A program made the position numbers and the translations under genes. A stretch of 50,462 nucleotides of DNA from Solirubrobacterales bacterium (GTDB lineage: Bacteria > Actinomycetota > Thermoleophilia > Solirubrobacterales > Solirubrobacteraceae): contig PKXY01000027.1 of the NCBI GenBank assembly GCA_003132505.1, positions 1 to 50,462 on the forward strand, given 5' to 3'. Of the stretch, positions 32,297 to 42,029 are shown piece by piece (the stretch's first letter is position 1; the number at the start of each line of letters is the position of its first letter). The notes under the pieces were generated by a model. That model saw nothing but the letters and a program-made list of their open reading frames with translations, had not been told where the DNA came from and made no database searches.

Positions 32297-32838
32297 TGGG
32301 GACGCTCGGGGTAGATGTCGTCGATCGTGGTTAGGGCGACGTACGGAGCGCTTGTGGCGCCTTCAATCGCCTGGCGGCCGCCCATCAGGCGGTCGAGAAC
32401 CGAGACCACGCCGCAGATCTCGTGGCCCTCCTCGCGGATCGCTTGGATCGCCGCCACGGTTGAGGCACCGGTGCTGACGACGTCCTCGACGACGAGGCAA
32501 CGGTCGTTTGGCTCGAGCAGTGGACCCTCGATGCGGCGGCTGAGGCCGTGCTGCTTGACCTCCTTGCGGACAAAGAACGCCTTGCAATCGACGCCGCCTG
32601 CAAGCGCCGCGCACGCCGGGGCGTCGGCACCCATCGTCATGCCGCCAACGGCGGTGGCGCGCCATTCGCGGGCCTGCTCGGAGACCAGCTCGGCAAGGGC
32701 GCCGAAGCCTGTCGGGAGCAGGATCGCGCGCTTGACGTCGACGTAATAGGAGGCACGCCGCCCGCTGGTCAGAACGACCTCGCCGATCACAAGGGCGTGA
32801 GCGCGCAGCTCGCCGATCAGGGTGCTGCGCGCGCTCAT
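32293..32838 (-). CDS. pyrE: Orotate phosphoribosyltransferase
   Basis: A 181-residue OPRTase. It begins LIGELRAHALVIGEVVLTSGRRASYYVDVKRAIL, the usual FxLxSGxxSxYYxD substrate region. The PRPP-binding motif is CLVVEDVVSTGAST, and the catalytic loop is FFVRKEVKQHGLSRRIEG. It makes OMP from orotate. The ATG at 32838 gives the normal length; a longer GTG-started frame adds 19 residues without family similarity. It begins 4 bp after the CPBP stop. Confidence 0.94.
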   Translation of the reverse strand: MSARSTLIGELRAHALVIGEVVLTSGRRASYYVDVKRAILLPTGFGALAELVSEQAREWRATAVGGMTMGADAPACAALAGGVDCKAFFVRKEVKQHGLSRRIEGPLLEPNDRCLVVEDVVSTGASTVAAIQAIREEGHEICGVVSVLDRLMGGRQAIEGATSAPYVALTTIDDIYPERPQ

Positions 32839-32842
32839 CGGC

Positions 32843-33664
32843 TCACACGAGTCGGAGCTGCAGGCTCCGCTGGCCGAGCACAACGAGCAACGCAAGAAGC
32901 GACAGCGAGCCGGCGAGCACGCCGATGAACGCGGCGAAGCTCCAGTCGGCGTTGACGACCAGGGCAGCAGCGTTGTTCAGCGAGTGAAGGGCGATTCCCG
33001 GATACAGCGAGCCGGTTAGCTGGCGCAGACCGCACAGCATCATGCCAAAGACAGCGAGCGGCACGAGGTCCACGGCCGGCGCCGAGCCGACGTGGATCGC
33101 GCCGAACAGGACGCCGGTGAGCACCGCCGCGATCACGGGTCCACGCCAGTTGCGCAGGGCGCCGAAGATGAAACCGCGAAACAGGAACTCCTCGCAGAAC
33201 GGAGCGATCACGCAAAGCACCAGGCAGGACGCCAGAACCCCGCCTGCGCCGGCGTGAGCGCCAACGTCCTTGACGAGGTACTTCTCCGAGGCGCCCTTGG
33301 TGACCACTGCCGACCACAGAGCCGAGGCCAGCAGAAACAAGACGTAGGCGACGGGAACGGTGGCGGCAGCCCTCAGCCAAGAGATGCGCGGACGATGCAG
33401 GCCGAATTGACCGGGCCGCGGCCGGCCGACCCACGAGGCGACCCAGACCGCAGTGAGGACGAAGCCGACTTCCTCGGCGGCCGTGCCGACATCCGTCACC
33501 GCCGGCGTCGGATGGGTGAGGCTGGACCCGGCGGCATGCCCGATCACGAGCACGACAACCCCACTGATAATCGACGCAACGAAGCCGATTACCAGCGCCA
33601 GCGGTCCGTGCCAGGGATTCCAGTCGTTCTCCTCCTCGGCCGTGGCGCCGTCGCCGTTCACCAT
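32843..33664 (-). CDS. CPBP-family intramembrane metalloprotease
   Basis: A 273-residue membrane protein with about seven hydrophobic helices. The CPBP/Rce1 motifs are clear: the EEFLFRGFIFGALRN catalytic Glu-Glu-x3-Arg, the GVLFGAIHVG His, and the third motif HSLNNAA. It is a CAAX-type protease homologue; in bacteria such proteins often act on small peptides or regulators. The start overlaps the upstream HAD gene by 7 bp. Confidence 0.9.
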   Translation of the reverse strand: MVNGDGATAEEENDWNPWHGPLALVIGFVASIISGVVVLVIGHAAGSSLTHPTPAVTDVGTAAEEVGFVLTAVWVASWVGRPRPGQFGLHRPRISWLRAAATVPVAYVLFLLASALWSAVVTKGASEKYLVKDVGAHAGAGGVLASCLVLCVIAPFCEEFLFRGFIFGALRNWRGPVIAAVLTGVLFGAIHVGSAPAVDLVPLAVFGMMLCGLRQLTGSLYPGIALHSLNNAAALVVNADWSFAAFIGVLAGSLSLLALLVVLGQRSLQLRLV

Positions 33665-34350
33665 TCGCGCAGACTAGCGATCACGCGCACACCCACCGGC
33701 GCCTCCAGCGTATGTTCGCCACGGTCCAGCAGGATCGGCTCGATGCCGGCCGCCCGGGCGCCGGCAACGTCCTCCTCTGGGCCGTCGCCAATGTGCACCA
33801 CCAGCTCGGGCGACAGCCCGACGAGGTCGAGGGCTGCGTGGAAGACGGCGGGATGGGGCTTCGCGCGGCCGACATCGGAGGAGCAGACGACGCCGTCGAG
33901 AAGCTCGCGCAGCCCGGTGCTGCGAAGGACGTCGTGCAAGGAGCGGTCCCAGTTGCTGACGACGATCAAGCTCAGCCCGTCGGCGCGCCACCGGCGGAGC
34001 GCCGCGCGGACGTCGCTGTAGGGCTCGAAGCGCAGGGCGTCGAGCAGCGTCGCAACCAGTTGCTGGTCGCTGATCGCCCTCGCCGACAGTGAGAGCTCAC
34101 CGCGCACGATCCCCGCGCACGCGAGCCGTAGCTCCGCCAGCGTGCGCGCGTCCGGCGCAAATGTGCACGCCCGGCGGTAATAACCCATCTCCGCGAGCAT
34201 CGCGCGGCGCGCGTCGGCAAGCGAGACGTCAACGGCGTGGCGCTCGCGCAGCAGCGTGACGAGCATTTCCGACGGCTCCTCGAGGCGCACCAGCGTGCCC
34301 AGCGCGTCGAGGAAGAGCGCCGCGGGCGGCGAACTTTGCTCGGCGGCCAT
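33658..34350 (-). CDS. HAD-family hydrolase
   Basis: A 230-residue haloacid-dehalogenase-like protein. Motif I is FLDALGTLV, with the nucleophile Asp but Leu where many phosphatases have the second Asp; this DALGT form is seen in the HDHD3/dehalogenase-type branch. Motif II is VVSNWD, motif III includes the Lys of GRAKPHP, and motif IV is HIGDGPEEDVAGA. A cap domain lies between motifs I and II. The substrate is unknown. I chose ATG 34350; ATG 34362 is also possible. It is first in a leftward operon and divergent from the PBP. Confidence 0.88.
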   Translation of the reverse strand: MAAEQSSPPAALFLDALGTLVRLEEPSEMLVTLLRERHAVDVSLADARRAMLAEMGYYRRACTFAPDARTLAELRLACAGIVRGELSLSARAISDQQLVATLLDALRFEPYSDVRAALRRWRADGLSLIVVSNWDRSLHDVLRSTGLRELLDGVVCSSDVGRAKPHPAVFHAALDLVGLSPELVVHIGDGPEEDVAGARAAGIEPILLDRGEHTLEAPVGVRVIASLREW

Positions 34351-34436
34351 CGCCGCGATCATCGCACGCCGTCGTGCATCGGCGATGGGTCTCAAACGCT
34401 ATGCCACAATCCGGAACGAGACCAGCGTCTCGAGCG

Positions 34437-36515
34437 ATGAGCACCCGCGAACGACAGCGCCGCCGGCGCAAACGGCGCAGTGACCCAGCGCGCCTCGTGC
34501 TGGTTGGAGTCATCGGCGTGGTTGCCGCGTTCGCTGTGCTCCTCACGATCAGCTTGCTCTACGTCTCCGCGGTCGCGAGCAACATTCCGCCGCTCGGCAA
34601 GTTGAAGCCGGTCAAGCAGCAGACCAGCTCGGTGATCTACGCCGCCAACGGCGAGGATCTCGGCATCGTCGAAGGCGACTCGATTCGCGTGCCGATCCCG
34701 GCATCGAAGATCCCGCGCATCCTCAAGGAGGCGACCGTCGCGATCGAGGATCAGCGCTTCTACCAGACCGGTGCAATCGACCTGCCCTCGATCATCCGCG
34801 CGGCCCTGGCCGACCTCGTCACCGGGAAGACCGTTCAGGGCGGCTCGACGATCGCCATGCAGCTCGCCGACAACCTCTACCTCGGCCACCAGCAGACGTT
34901 CGAGCGCAAGGTCAAGGAGGCGGTGATCGCCGAGCGACTGTCGAACAAGATGTCCAAGCGGGAGATTCTCGCCGACTACCTCAACACAGTTCCCTATGGA
35001 ACGGTCGGCGGGCAGACCGCCTTTGGCGTGCAGGCGGCGGCCCGGATGTTCTTCGATCGGCCCGCTTCGAAGCTGACCCTGGTCCAGGCCGCGTTGCTCG
35101 CCGGGCTGCCCCAGGCGCCCTCGCAGTACAACCCGTTCAGCTACCCGCAGGCGGCGCTTGATCGCCGCAACGAGGTACTCACGAAGCTCGCACAGCTCGG
35201 CTACATCAGCGCGGCGCGCGCCTTTGCCGCAGAGCGGGCGCCGCTCGGAGTGCACCACAGCGGCTACTTCCAGCAGCGTCGCTACCCCTACTTCTTCAAC
35301 TACATCGTCTCGCAGCTCAAGCGGCGCTACGGAGCGAGCGTGGCCGAGGGGGGCGGCTTGAAGGTGTACACCACGCTCGACACGCACATCCAGTCCCTCG
35401 CCCAAGCTGCGATCCACGACGTGCTCGTGGACCCAGGCGATCCGGCGTCGGCCGAGGTCGTTGAGGACCCGCACAACGGGCACCTCCTCGCGATGGCACA
35501 GACCGGCACCTACCCGGCGAACGAGATCAACTATGCGACGCAGATCCTGCGCCAGCCGGGCTCGACGTTCAAAGCGATCGTGCTCGCCGACGCGCTGTCA
35601 CGCGGCATCGATCCGTTCACGACCGACTACCTCTCGCACACGCTCGAGCCCGGCTGGCTGCTCGGCTACCCGAGTTACACCGTGACGATCGACGGCGGCG
35701 GCAACCTCGACGCGCCGCTCAACATCGAGGAGGCGCTTGTCGCCTCGGACAACACCGTCTTCGCGCAGCTCGCCGCCGACCTCACGGAGCGCGCCGTGAC
35801 CGCGATGGCCTACGAGCTCGGTGTCACGACCCACCTCCACTCCTACCCGGCCGAGGCGCTGGGCGGTCTCACCTACGGCGTCAGCCCGCTTGAGATGGCA
35901 AACGTCTATTCGACGCTTGCCGACGGCGGCTGGCGCAACAAGCAGATCTCGATCACGAAAGTCGTCTTCCCGGACGGCCGGGTGGACCACAGCTGGGACA
36001 AGGTCAGGCGCACCAAGGTCTTCTCGAGCGCGGCCGACGCCGTCGAGCGCCAGATCCTCGAAGAGAACGTGCTCGGGGGCACGGCAACGCAGAGCGCAAT
36101 CAGCTGCCCGAGCGCGGCGAAGACCGGCACGACCAGCAACCTCGTCGATGCGTGGCTTGACGGCTTCACGCCGAACTACACGGCCGTCGTCTGGATGGGC
36201 TACCCACAAGGCGACATCCCGATGGACGATGTCCAAGGCGAGCCGCAGTACGGCGGTGACCTCCCGGCCGACATCTGGCATGACACGATGGACACGCTTG
36301 CGGCGCCGCCGTGCGCCTCCTTCCCGTCGGCGCCGGCGATGGCCTACGTCCCCTTCAGCGGGCACTACCAGCAGGCCGGACTCGCGAGCTACGTGCCGCC
36401 CAAGCCGCACAAGCACCGAGGCGGTGGGTCGAACGGTCAAGGTGGCACGACCACCCCAACGACGCCCGCAGGCTCGACTCCGACGGCAACCCAGCCGGCC
36501 ACGGGAGCAACCTAG
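34437..36515 (+). CDS. Class A penicillin-binding protein (GT51 + transpeptidase)
   Basis: A 692-residue bifunctional peptidoglycan synthase. A basic cytoplasmic leader precedes a TM helix (about 20-43). The GT51 domain has E104-D105 in [15 protein letters not shown] (the usual His is replaced by Thr), [15 protein letters not shown], and the second Glu E161 in [29 protein letters not shown]. The transpeptidase motifs are S376-T-F-K379, S437-D-N439 and K562-T-G564. A Gly/Thr/Pro-rich tail of about 40 residues ends the protein. ATG 34437 is chosen for the basic leader; upstream in-frame starts are less plausible. Confidence 0.93.
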   Translation: MSTRERQRRRRKRRSDPARLVLVGVIGVVAAFAVLLTISLLYVSAVASNIPPLGKLKPVKQQTSSVIYAANGEDLGIVEGDSIRVPIPASKIPRILKEATVAIEDQRFYQTGAIDLPSIIRAALADLVTGKTVQGGSTIAMQLADNLYLGHQQTFERKVKEAVIAERLSNKMSKREILADYLNTVPYGTVGGQTAFGVQAAARMFFDRPASKLTLVQAALLAGLPQAPSQYNPFSYPQAALDRRNEVLTKLAQLGYISAARAFAAERAPLGVHHSGYFQQRRYPYFFNYIVSQLKRRYGASVAEGGGLKVYTTLDTHIQSLAQAAIHDVLVDPGDPASAEVVEDPHNGHLLAMAQTGTYPANEINYATQILRQPGSTFKAIVLADALSRGIDPFTTDYLSHTLEPGWLLGYPSYTVTIDGGGNLDAPLNIEEALVASDNTVFAQLAADLTERAVTAMAYELGVTTHLHSYPAEALGGLTYGVSPLEMANVYSTLADGGWRNKQISITKVVFPDGRVDHSWDKVRRTKVFSSAADAVERQILEENVLGGTATQSAISCPSAAKTGTTSNLVDAWLDGFTPNYTAVVWMGYPQGDIPMDDVQGEPQYGGDLPADIWHDTMDTLAAPPCASFPSAPAMAYVPFSGHYQQAGLASYVPPKPHKHRGGGSNGQGGTTTPTTPAGSTPTATQPATGAT

Positions 36516-36544
36516 CCTGGGCCTCCGTAGTAGGCTGGCAACGC

Positions 36545-36763
36545 GTGCCCAAGGAAGACAAGATCGAGTTCGAGGGCGAGGTGATCGAGGCCCTGCCCAA
36601 CGCGATGTTCCGTGTCAAGCTCGACAACGATCACGTCGTGCTCGGCCACGTGGCCGGCAAGATGCGACGGTTTCGGATCAGGATCCTGCCGGGTGACCGC
36701 GTGCGCTGCGAGCTGTCGCCGTACGACCTGGACCGGGCCCGGATCGTCTATCGCCACCGCTGA
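36545..36763 (+). CDS. infA: Translation initiation factor IF-1
   Basis: A 72-residue OB-fold protein, the usual IF-1 length. The sequence [52 protein letters not shown] follows the IF-1 signature closely. The GTG start at 36545 is preceded by TAGGCT (36531-36536), 8 bp upstream, so a leaderless message is likely. It lies outside a ribosomal-protein operon and is followed by thiL 15 bp after the stop. Confidence 0.93.
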   Translation: MPKEDKIEFEGEVIEALPNAMFRVKLDNDHVVLGHVAGKMRRFRIRILPGDRVRCELSPYDLDRARIVYRHR

Positions 36764-36778
36764 GATCGCCGGGCGGCC

Positions 36779-37738
36779 CTGGACGAGCGCGCGCTGATCG
36801 AAGCGATCACGGCGGCGCTGGAGCCGCGCAGCGAGCGAATCTCGCGCTGGCTTGGCGACGACGCCGCGGTCGTGCGTGCCGGCGGTGCCGTAGCGGTCGT
36901 CTCGACCGACACGATGGTCGAGCGGAGACACTTCAGGCTCGACTGGATGGACGCCGCGGCCGTCGGCCACCGGGCGCTCGCCGGCGCTCTCTCGGACCTC
37001 GCGGCGATGGGCGCCGACAGCGGTGAGGCATACGTATCGATCGGCGTGAGTGAGACGCTGGGCAGCGACGGCGCGCTCGCGGCAATGCGCGGCGCCGAGT
37101 ACTTGGCGGCGCAGACCGGAACGACGATCGCCGGCGGCGATGTCGTCGGCTCCGAGGTTGCGTTCATCGCCGTGACGGTCGTCGGCTGGGCGGTCGAGGC
37201 GGCGGCGCTGGTCGCCCGCGACGGCGGCCGCATCGGCGACCTCGTCGGCGTCACCAACGGGCTCGGCGGCTCGGCGGCCGGCCTTGCGGTACTAGAGCGT
37301 CGCGCGCCGAGGCCGGCCGACTACGAGCTCGTGGTTGCTCGCTACACCCACCCCTTGCCGCGGCTGGTTGAGGGGCGATTGCTGGCAGGCTCTGGCGCGC
37401 GCGCGATGATCGATCTGTCGGATGGGTTGGCGAGCGATGCTGCTCTGGTCGGCGAGGCAAGCGGCGTGCTGCTGGACATCGACCTCGACGCGCTGCCGCT
37501 CGCTGCGGGTGTCGCCGAGGTCGCGCTCGCGCTGGGTGAAGCACCGGCCGCGTTCGCCGCCAGCGGTGGCGAGGACTATGAGCTCCTGGTGTGCGTGGCG
37601 CCGGGCGACCGCGCCGTGGCAGAGGCCGCCGTACCGTCGCTGCGATGGATCGGCGAAGTGCGAGCAGGACGCGGCGCCCGCTTCCACGATGGCGAAGGCG
37701 AGAGAAGGCTAGAAGGCTACGAGCACAAGCTCCCGTGA
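36779..37738 (+). CDS. thiL: Thiamine-monophosphate kinase, apparent CTG start
   Basis: Starting from CTG at 36779 the protein has 319 residues, normal for ThiL. It begins [16 protein letters not shown] and contains the ATP/Mg motif LGDDAAVV near residue 26, [43 protein letters not shown] and SGGEDYELL. The first ATG/GTG/TTG in frame is GTG 36872, which would cut off the GDDAAVV loop. Between the infA stop and that motif there is no standard start codon in frame. The CTG matches the family N-terminus (DExxLIxxI). It phosphorylates TMP to TPP. Confidence 0.85.
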   Translation: MDERALIEAITAALEPRSERISRWLGDDAAVVRAGGAVAVVSTDTMVERRHFRLDWMDAAAVGHRALAGALSDLAAMGADSGEAYVSIGVSETLGSDGALAAMRGAEYLAAQTGTTIAGGDVVGSEVAFIAVTVVGWAVEAAALVARDGGRIGDLVGVTNGLGGSAAGLAVLERRAPRPADYELVVARYTHPLPRLVEGRLLAGSGARAMIDLSDGLASDAALVGEASGVLLDIDLDALPLAAGVAEVALALGEAPAAFAASGGEDYELLVCVAPGDRAVAEAAVPSLRWIGEVRAGRGARFHDGEGERRLEGYEHKLP

Positions 37739-37789
37739 GCTCTGAGCAGGTGGCGCGCTCGAACGCCTCGACGGAGCCGGCGCGCCTGC

Positions 37790-39550
37790 TCAGCGAGCCA
37801 GTCGACGAAGTGCCGAGTCAGTTCCGCCCAGTGACCCCGGGCCGGCGTATGTCGCGGGGCCGCGGACCGTGATCTGAATGTCCTCTGGCGTGCCGCGAGT
37901 GCTCGGGTGTACCAGCACGAACGCGGCGGCGAGGGCGAGCCCACCGGCCAGCGAGAACGCGAGCAGAGCACCGGGGCCGATCTCGCCGCCCGCGAACACG
38001 AGCAGCCAGGTCCAGCCAAAGGCGATCGGGCCGAGGCCGAGCGAGTTGGCTTCGATCGCGAGCACGAGACCGAGCGGCGCGAGCGACAGGGCAATCCAGA
38101 GCGCTCCGGCCCCGGGGGAGCGGTAGCCCTCGCCGGCCATCACCGGCACCCAGAAAAGCAACGGCAGCGCCAGCAGGGCCGCGGTGTAGGGGTTCGCGAG
38201 CCAGAGCGCCGCGGCGAGCAGGCTCGCGAGGAAGAGCAACGCGACCGGCGCGCCGGCGCTCGCCCCAGCGGCCTCGTCGAGCGAAGGGCCGCCGATCAGG
38301 CGCACCCGGGCGAGGCATGCCAGCACGAATACCGCGAGCACGCTGATCAGCGCCAGCGCGTCGCCGCCACGGAACGGATACGCGGCCGACGTCACCGGGC
38401 CGGACGGCACGTGGGCGAGCAAGCCGCTCCACGCGAGCAGCTTCGCGTACAGCCCGGTGACGAGGAACGGCAAGCCCCACGCCAGCGCCCAGGCGAACCA
38501 TGGCGCCAGCGCGGTCCGTCGCCGGCGGGCCCGCGCCAGGAGATCAACGGCGCAGAGCGCCGAGGCGAGGATCAGCAGGCCGAAGAGCAGGCGAGCGGTC
38601 CAACCGCCGACCACGTTTGCCGCGATCGTGACGTCCCGCGTACTCGCCGGTGAGACGTCGGCGCCGTGCTGGAGCGCCTGGGTGGCGCTGAGGACGGCAC
38701 GACCAACGCCGGCGAGCGTCGCAATGGAGACCTGGGCGCTCCGCGTGCCAAGCTCGCCGCCCTGCTGTACCAGCACCGCGGGGATGCCCGCGTCCTCGAA
38801 CGGCCCCTGGTCGGAGACGGTGAGCGGAACGGCCAAGCGCGCGAGCTCCTCGATCAGCCCTGGCCGGCCCGCTTTCGCGCCGAGCTGGGAGAACAGCGCG
38901 CCATCGACGGTCTGCTGCAGGCTCAGCGGCGCCATCCCGCCATCCCCCGACCACGGCACCACAAGCGGCGGCTGCGCCCGGGCGCCGGCGAGATCGCCGA
39001 TCACGATCGTCGCATCGACCGGACGCGGAACGGCTGCCGCGGCGAGCGCCGCGCCGGCGATCCCGCCACCGCTCGAGACGAAGGTCAGCGTTCGCGGCCC
39101 GCCGCGTGGCGCGAGGTCGCGCGCAAGCTCGAGCAGCGCCGCGGTACCGGACAATCTCGCCTCGGCGCTGACCCCCGGTGCAGAGCGGTCGGCGAGAAGG
39201 ACCACCGAGCCGGAGCGCTGGCCGGCGCTGGTCGCGATAACCGTCTCGATCCTTCGCTTGCCGCTCGCCGTCACGGCGATCGCCGAGATCGTATGGACCT
39301 TGAGGCCGTCGGCGCGGAGCTGGTTCGCAACGCTGGACGCCAGCACGTCGTCGCCGCGCGAGCCGGGAGCGTGTCCGGCGTAGGTGGCGGCGAGTCGGGC
39401 GAGTGTCGCCTGAGCGCGCACGGCGCTGAAAAGACCGGCCGGCAGGGGGCTGATCTGCGCGGCGGGCAGCGCCGCAGGCGCGAACGCCAAGGCCACCACG
39501 GCTGCGATGACCGGCAACAAGCTCGCGCGATAGAGCCTGAGGTTGAGCAC
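37790..39550 (-). CDS. Membrane protein with a degenerate M28 peptidase-like domain
   Basis: A 586-residue protein. After a signal-like hydrophobic segment (10-31), residues 40-290 follow the M28 aminopeptidase pattern: SGSVVLLADRSAPG (113-126), LSGTAALLELARDLAPRG (133-150), RTLTFVSSGGGIAGA and ATIVIGDLAGA. The metal ligands expected are missing: HxD is ADR, DNASG is ARLSG and the EE pair is absent. Residues about 320-560 hold eight or so TM helices. It is probably an inactive peptidase-fold membrane protein; its function is unknown. GTG start. Confidence 0.75.
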   Translation of the reverse strand: MLNLRLYRASLLPVIAAVVALAFAPAALPAAQISPLPAGLFSAVRAQATLARLAATYAGHAPGSRGDDVLASSVANQLRADGLKVHTISAIAVTASGKRRIETVIATSAGQRSGSVVLLADRSAPGVSAEARLSGTAALLELARDLAPRGGPRTLTFVSSGGGIAGAALAAAAVPRPVDATIVIGDLAGARAQPPLVVPWSGDGGMAPLSLQQTVDGALFSQLGAKAGRPGLIEELARLAVPLTVSDQGPFEDAGIPAVLVQQGGELGTRSAQVSIATLAGVGRAVLSATQALQHGADVSPASTRDVTIAANVVGGWTARLLFGLLILASALCAVDLLARARRRRTALAPWFAWALAWGLPFLVTGLYAKLLAWSGLLAHVPSGPVTSAAYPFRGGDALALISVLAVFVLACLARVRLIGGPSLDEAAGASAGAPVALLFLASLLAAALWLANPYTAALLALPLLFWVPVMAGEGYRSPGAGALWIALSLAPLGLVLAIEANSLGLGPIAFGWTWLLVFAGGEIGPGALLAFSLAGGLALAAAFVLVHPSTRGTPEDIQITVRGPATYAGPGSLGGTDSALRRLAR

Positions 39551-39731
39551 CTATGCGCTCCGCGACGGTTGTGAGCGAGACGACGAGATCGCCGGCGGGA
39601 ACAAGCGCCGGAGCGCCGCAAGTTGGCGCGGCGATCGGCGGGGCAGTTGACGAGGAAGCACCCGCCCAGGGTAGATGCTGCACTGTCGCCAACACGAACG
39701 CTGGGATCTGAGAACCTGTTGACAGAGCAAG

Positions 39732-40445
39732 ATGGCTGATCGCCCGACACGGATCCTGCTCGCCGACGACGAGCAGGCGATCCTCACGCTCCTCTCCTAT
39801 CCGCTGCGCAAGGACGGGTACGACGTGGTCCGCGCGGCCGACGGTCGCGAGGCGCTCGATCGCTTCGCCGAGGCCGAGTTCGATCTCGTCGTGCTCGACG
39901 TGATGATGCCGGGCGTCGACGGCCTCGAGGTCTGCCGCAAGCTGCGCGCCTCGAGCTCGGTCCCGATCATCATGCTGACCGCCAAGGCCGAGGAGATCGA
40001 CAAGGTGCTCGGGCTCGAGCTCGGCGCCGACGACTACATCACGAAACCGTTCTCGATGCGCGAGTTCCGCAGCCGCGTCAAGGCTGCGCTGCGCCGCGCC
40101 TCGATGCGAGCGGCGGCGGCGCAGAGCGCGGCCGACGAAGGCGCCGAGCCGCTGATCGCGGGTGACCTGGCGATCGACTTCGCCAAACGTGCAGTCCGCC
40201 TCCGCGGCGAGCTCGTGCGCACCACCTTCGTCGAGTTCGAGATCCTGACGACGCTCGCCCGCACGCCAGGCCGGGTGTTCAGCCGTGAGGCGCTGCTCGA
40301 GCAGATCTGGGGCGACTACGCCTACCGTGACCCGCGCACGATCGACGTCCACATCCGCCACCTGCGCGAGAAGATCGAGCGCGACCCGAAAGAGCCCGAG
40401 TACCTCTACACGGTCCGCGGCGTCGGCTACCGCTTCCGCGACTAG
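39732..40445 (+). CDS. OmpR-family response regulator
   Basis: A 237-residue two-domain regulator. The receiver domain has the acidic pair D12-D13, the phospho-acceptor D56 (LVVLDVMMPG), Thr in MLTAKAE and Lys in ITKPF. The winged helix (about 145-237) ends with the OmpR/PhoB pattern IDVHIRHLREKIERDP...TVRGVGYRF. It lies 5 bp before its kinase. The pair probably senses an envelope signal; the gene after the kinase is a trehalose-6-phosphate synthase, but no regulatory link is shown. Confidence 0.94.
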   Translation: MADRPTRILLADDEQAILTLLSYPLRKDGYDVVRAADGREALDRFAEAEFDLVVLDVMMPGVDGLEVCRKLRASSSVPIIMLTAKAEEIDKVLGLELGADDYITKPFSMREFRSRVKAALRRASMRAAAAQSAADEGAEPLIAGDLAIDFAKRAVRLRGELVRTTFVEFEILTTLARTPGRVFSREALLEQIWGDYAYRDPRTIDVHIRHLREKIERDPKEPEYLYTVRGVGYRFRD

Positions 40446-40450
40446 CGGCG

Positions 40451-42007
40451 ATGGCACCGCGCCGTCGCATATGGGCGCTGTTTGGCTCGATCCGTACGCG
40501 GCTCGCGATCTTCTTCTTCCTGATCACGCTGATCGCGGTAGCGGTCGTGTACGTGTACGTGACGCCGTCGCTGCAGTCCCACCTCGAGCTGCAGGAGCTC
40601 AAGGACACGAAAGGCTTGGCGAGCCGCGTGAATTCGCGCACGCACTCGAAGCACCTCGCGCACCTGGCCAACAGCGAGCTCGGCGAACAGGACGACGTCG
40701 AGAAGGCACGCCAGGCCTTCCAGCGGTTGAGGCAAGCGAAGCCAGCCGCCTCACCGAAGCGCCTGGCACATGCAAACAAGGTCTACGACGACCGCCGGGC
40801 AGCGCTGAAGGCCACGGAGCAGGAGGCCGCCACCGCACTCACGACGCTCGCGCGGGAGACCAGCGCCGCAAACGTCGTGCTGCTGCAGTTCACACAGTCC
40901 CCTAACGGGAGCCCCGTACCGAAAGCGCTCGCCACGGTGACGCAGATCAACCAGTCGGTCGAGGACCTTGGCACGAGCGCCTTCACCTCGCACCAGCCCG
41001 CGATCCAGCCGGTCAGCTCGAGTCTCGGCTTCGTCGCGGTGCCTGTTCCGAAGCAGCCCTACGTCTTCGTCTACAGCGTCACCTTCAACGACGTCAAGGC
41101 GGACGTCGTGCTGATCCGCAAGCGCATCCTTGTCGCCGCCGGCATCGCCCTGGCTGTCGTGCTGCTCCTGGGCATCCTCGTGGCCCGTGCCCTGACGGTG
41201 CGCGTCCTGCGCCTCGAGCACGCCGCTCAGCGCGTCGCCGCGGGCGACCTGACGGCGCAGTTCGAGGTCGACGCGAACGACGAGCTCGGCCAGCTTGCAG
41301 CCGCGCTCGCACATATGCAGCGCCAGCTGCAGGAGCTAGAGCGCGCGCGACGGCGCTTCATCGCGACCGCCTCGCACGAGCTGCGCACGCCGATCTTCTC
41401 GCTCGGCGGCTTCCTTGAGCTGATCCAGGACGAGGAGCTCGACGAGGACACGCGACGGCAGTTCGTCGGCCAGGTGCGCGAGCAGGTCGCGCGGCTCGGC
41501 AAGCTCGCGACAGGCCTGCTCGACCTCTCGCGGCTCGAGGCAGGATCGGTCGATCTCGAGCCGACGCCAACCGATCTCGGAGTGCTGTCACGCGCGGTGG
41601 CAGCCGAGTTCGTCCCGGCGCTCTCGCTGCACCAGTCCGAGCTCGACCTGAAGCTGCCCGAGACGCCGTTGCGGGCGGTCGTCGATCCGGACCGCGTCGC
41701 GCAGCTACTGCGGATCCTGATCGACAACGCGATCACCCATACACCGGACGGCACGAAGGTCATCGTCGGCGTCGGCGATGGAAACGACATGGTGCGCCTG
41801 AGCGTCACCGACAACGGACCAGGCATCCCGGAGGATACGGTCGGTCGAATCTTCGAGCCGTTCTACAGCGCCGACGGCGTTCAGGGCGCGGGGCTGGGCT
41901 TGGCGATCGCGCGCGAGCTTGCCGAGCGCCTCCACGGCGTGCTCGACGTGCGCTCGGGCGGAGGCGCGACGGTCTTCACCCTGACCCTCCCGGGCGAGGA
42001 AGCCTGA
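40451..42007 (+). CDS. HAMP-domain sensor histidine kinase
   Basis: A 518-residue membrane kinase. TM1 is at about 17-38, an extracytoplasmic sensor follows to 222 with a helical, Lys/Ala-rich first part, and TM2 is 226-245. HAMP covers 246-298. HisKA has the phosphorylated H309 (ATASHELRTPI). The ATPase domain has the N box (LIDNAITHT), G1 DNGPGIPED and G2 GAGLGLAIA. It partners the OmpR regulator directly upstream. The signal is unknown. Confidence 0.93.
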   Translation: MAPRRRIWALFGSIRTRLAIFFFLITLIAVAVVYVYVTPSLQSHLELQELKDTKGLASRVNSRTHSKHLAHLANSELGEQDDVEKARQAFQRLRQAKPAASPKRLAHANKVYDDRRAALKATEQEAATALTTLARETSAANVVLLQFTQSPNGSPVPKALATVTQINQSVEDLGTSAFTSHQPAIQPVSSSLGFVAVPVPKQPYVFVYSVTFNDVKADVVLIRKRILVAAGIALAVVLLLGILVARALTVRVLRLEHAAQRVAAGDLTAQFEVDANDELGQLAAALAHMQRQLQELERARRRFIATASHELRTPIFSLGGFLELIQDEELDEDTRRQFVGQVREQVARLGKLATGLLDLSRLEAGSVDLEPTPTDLGVLSRAVAAEFVPALSLHQSELDLKLPETPLRAVVDPDRVAQLLRILIDNAITHTPDGTKVIVGVGDGNDMVRLSVTDNGPGIPEDTVGRIFEPFYSADGVQGAGLGLAIARELAERLHGVLDVRSGGGATVFTLTLPGEEA

Positions 42008-42029
42008 GATCCGGGTATCGTCGCCGGTT

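Noticed and set aside
38544-40457. 637-codon minus-strand frame across the M28-like gene and the response regulator
   Set aside because: It crosses two well-supported genes, including a full OmpR regulator on the opposite strand.
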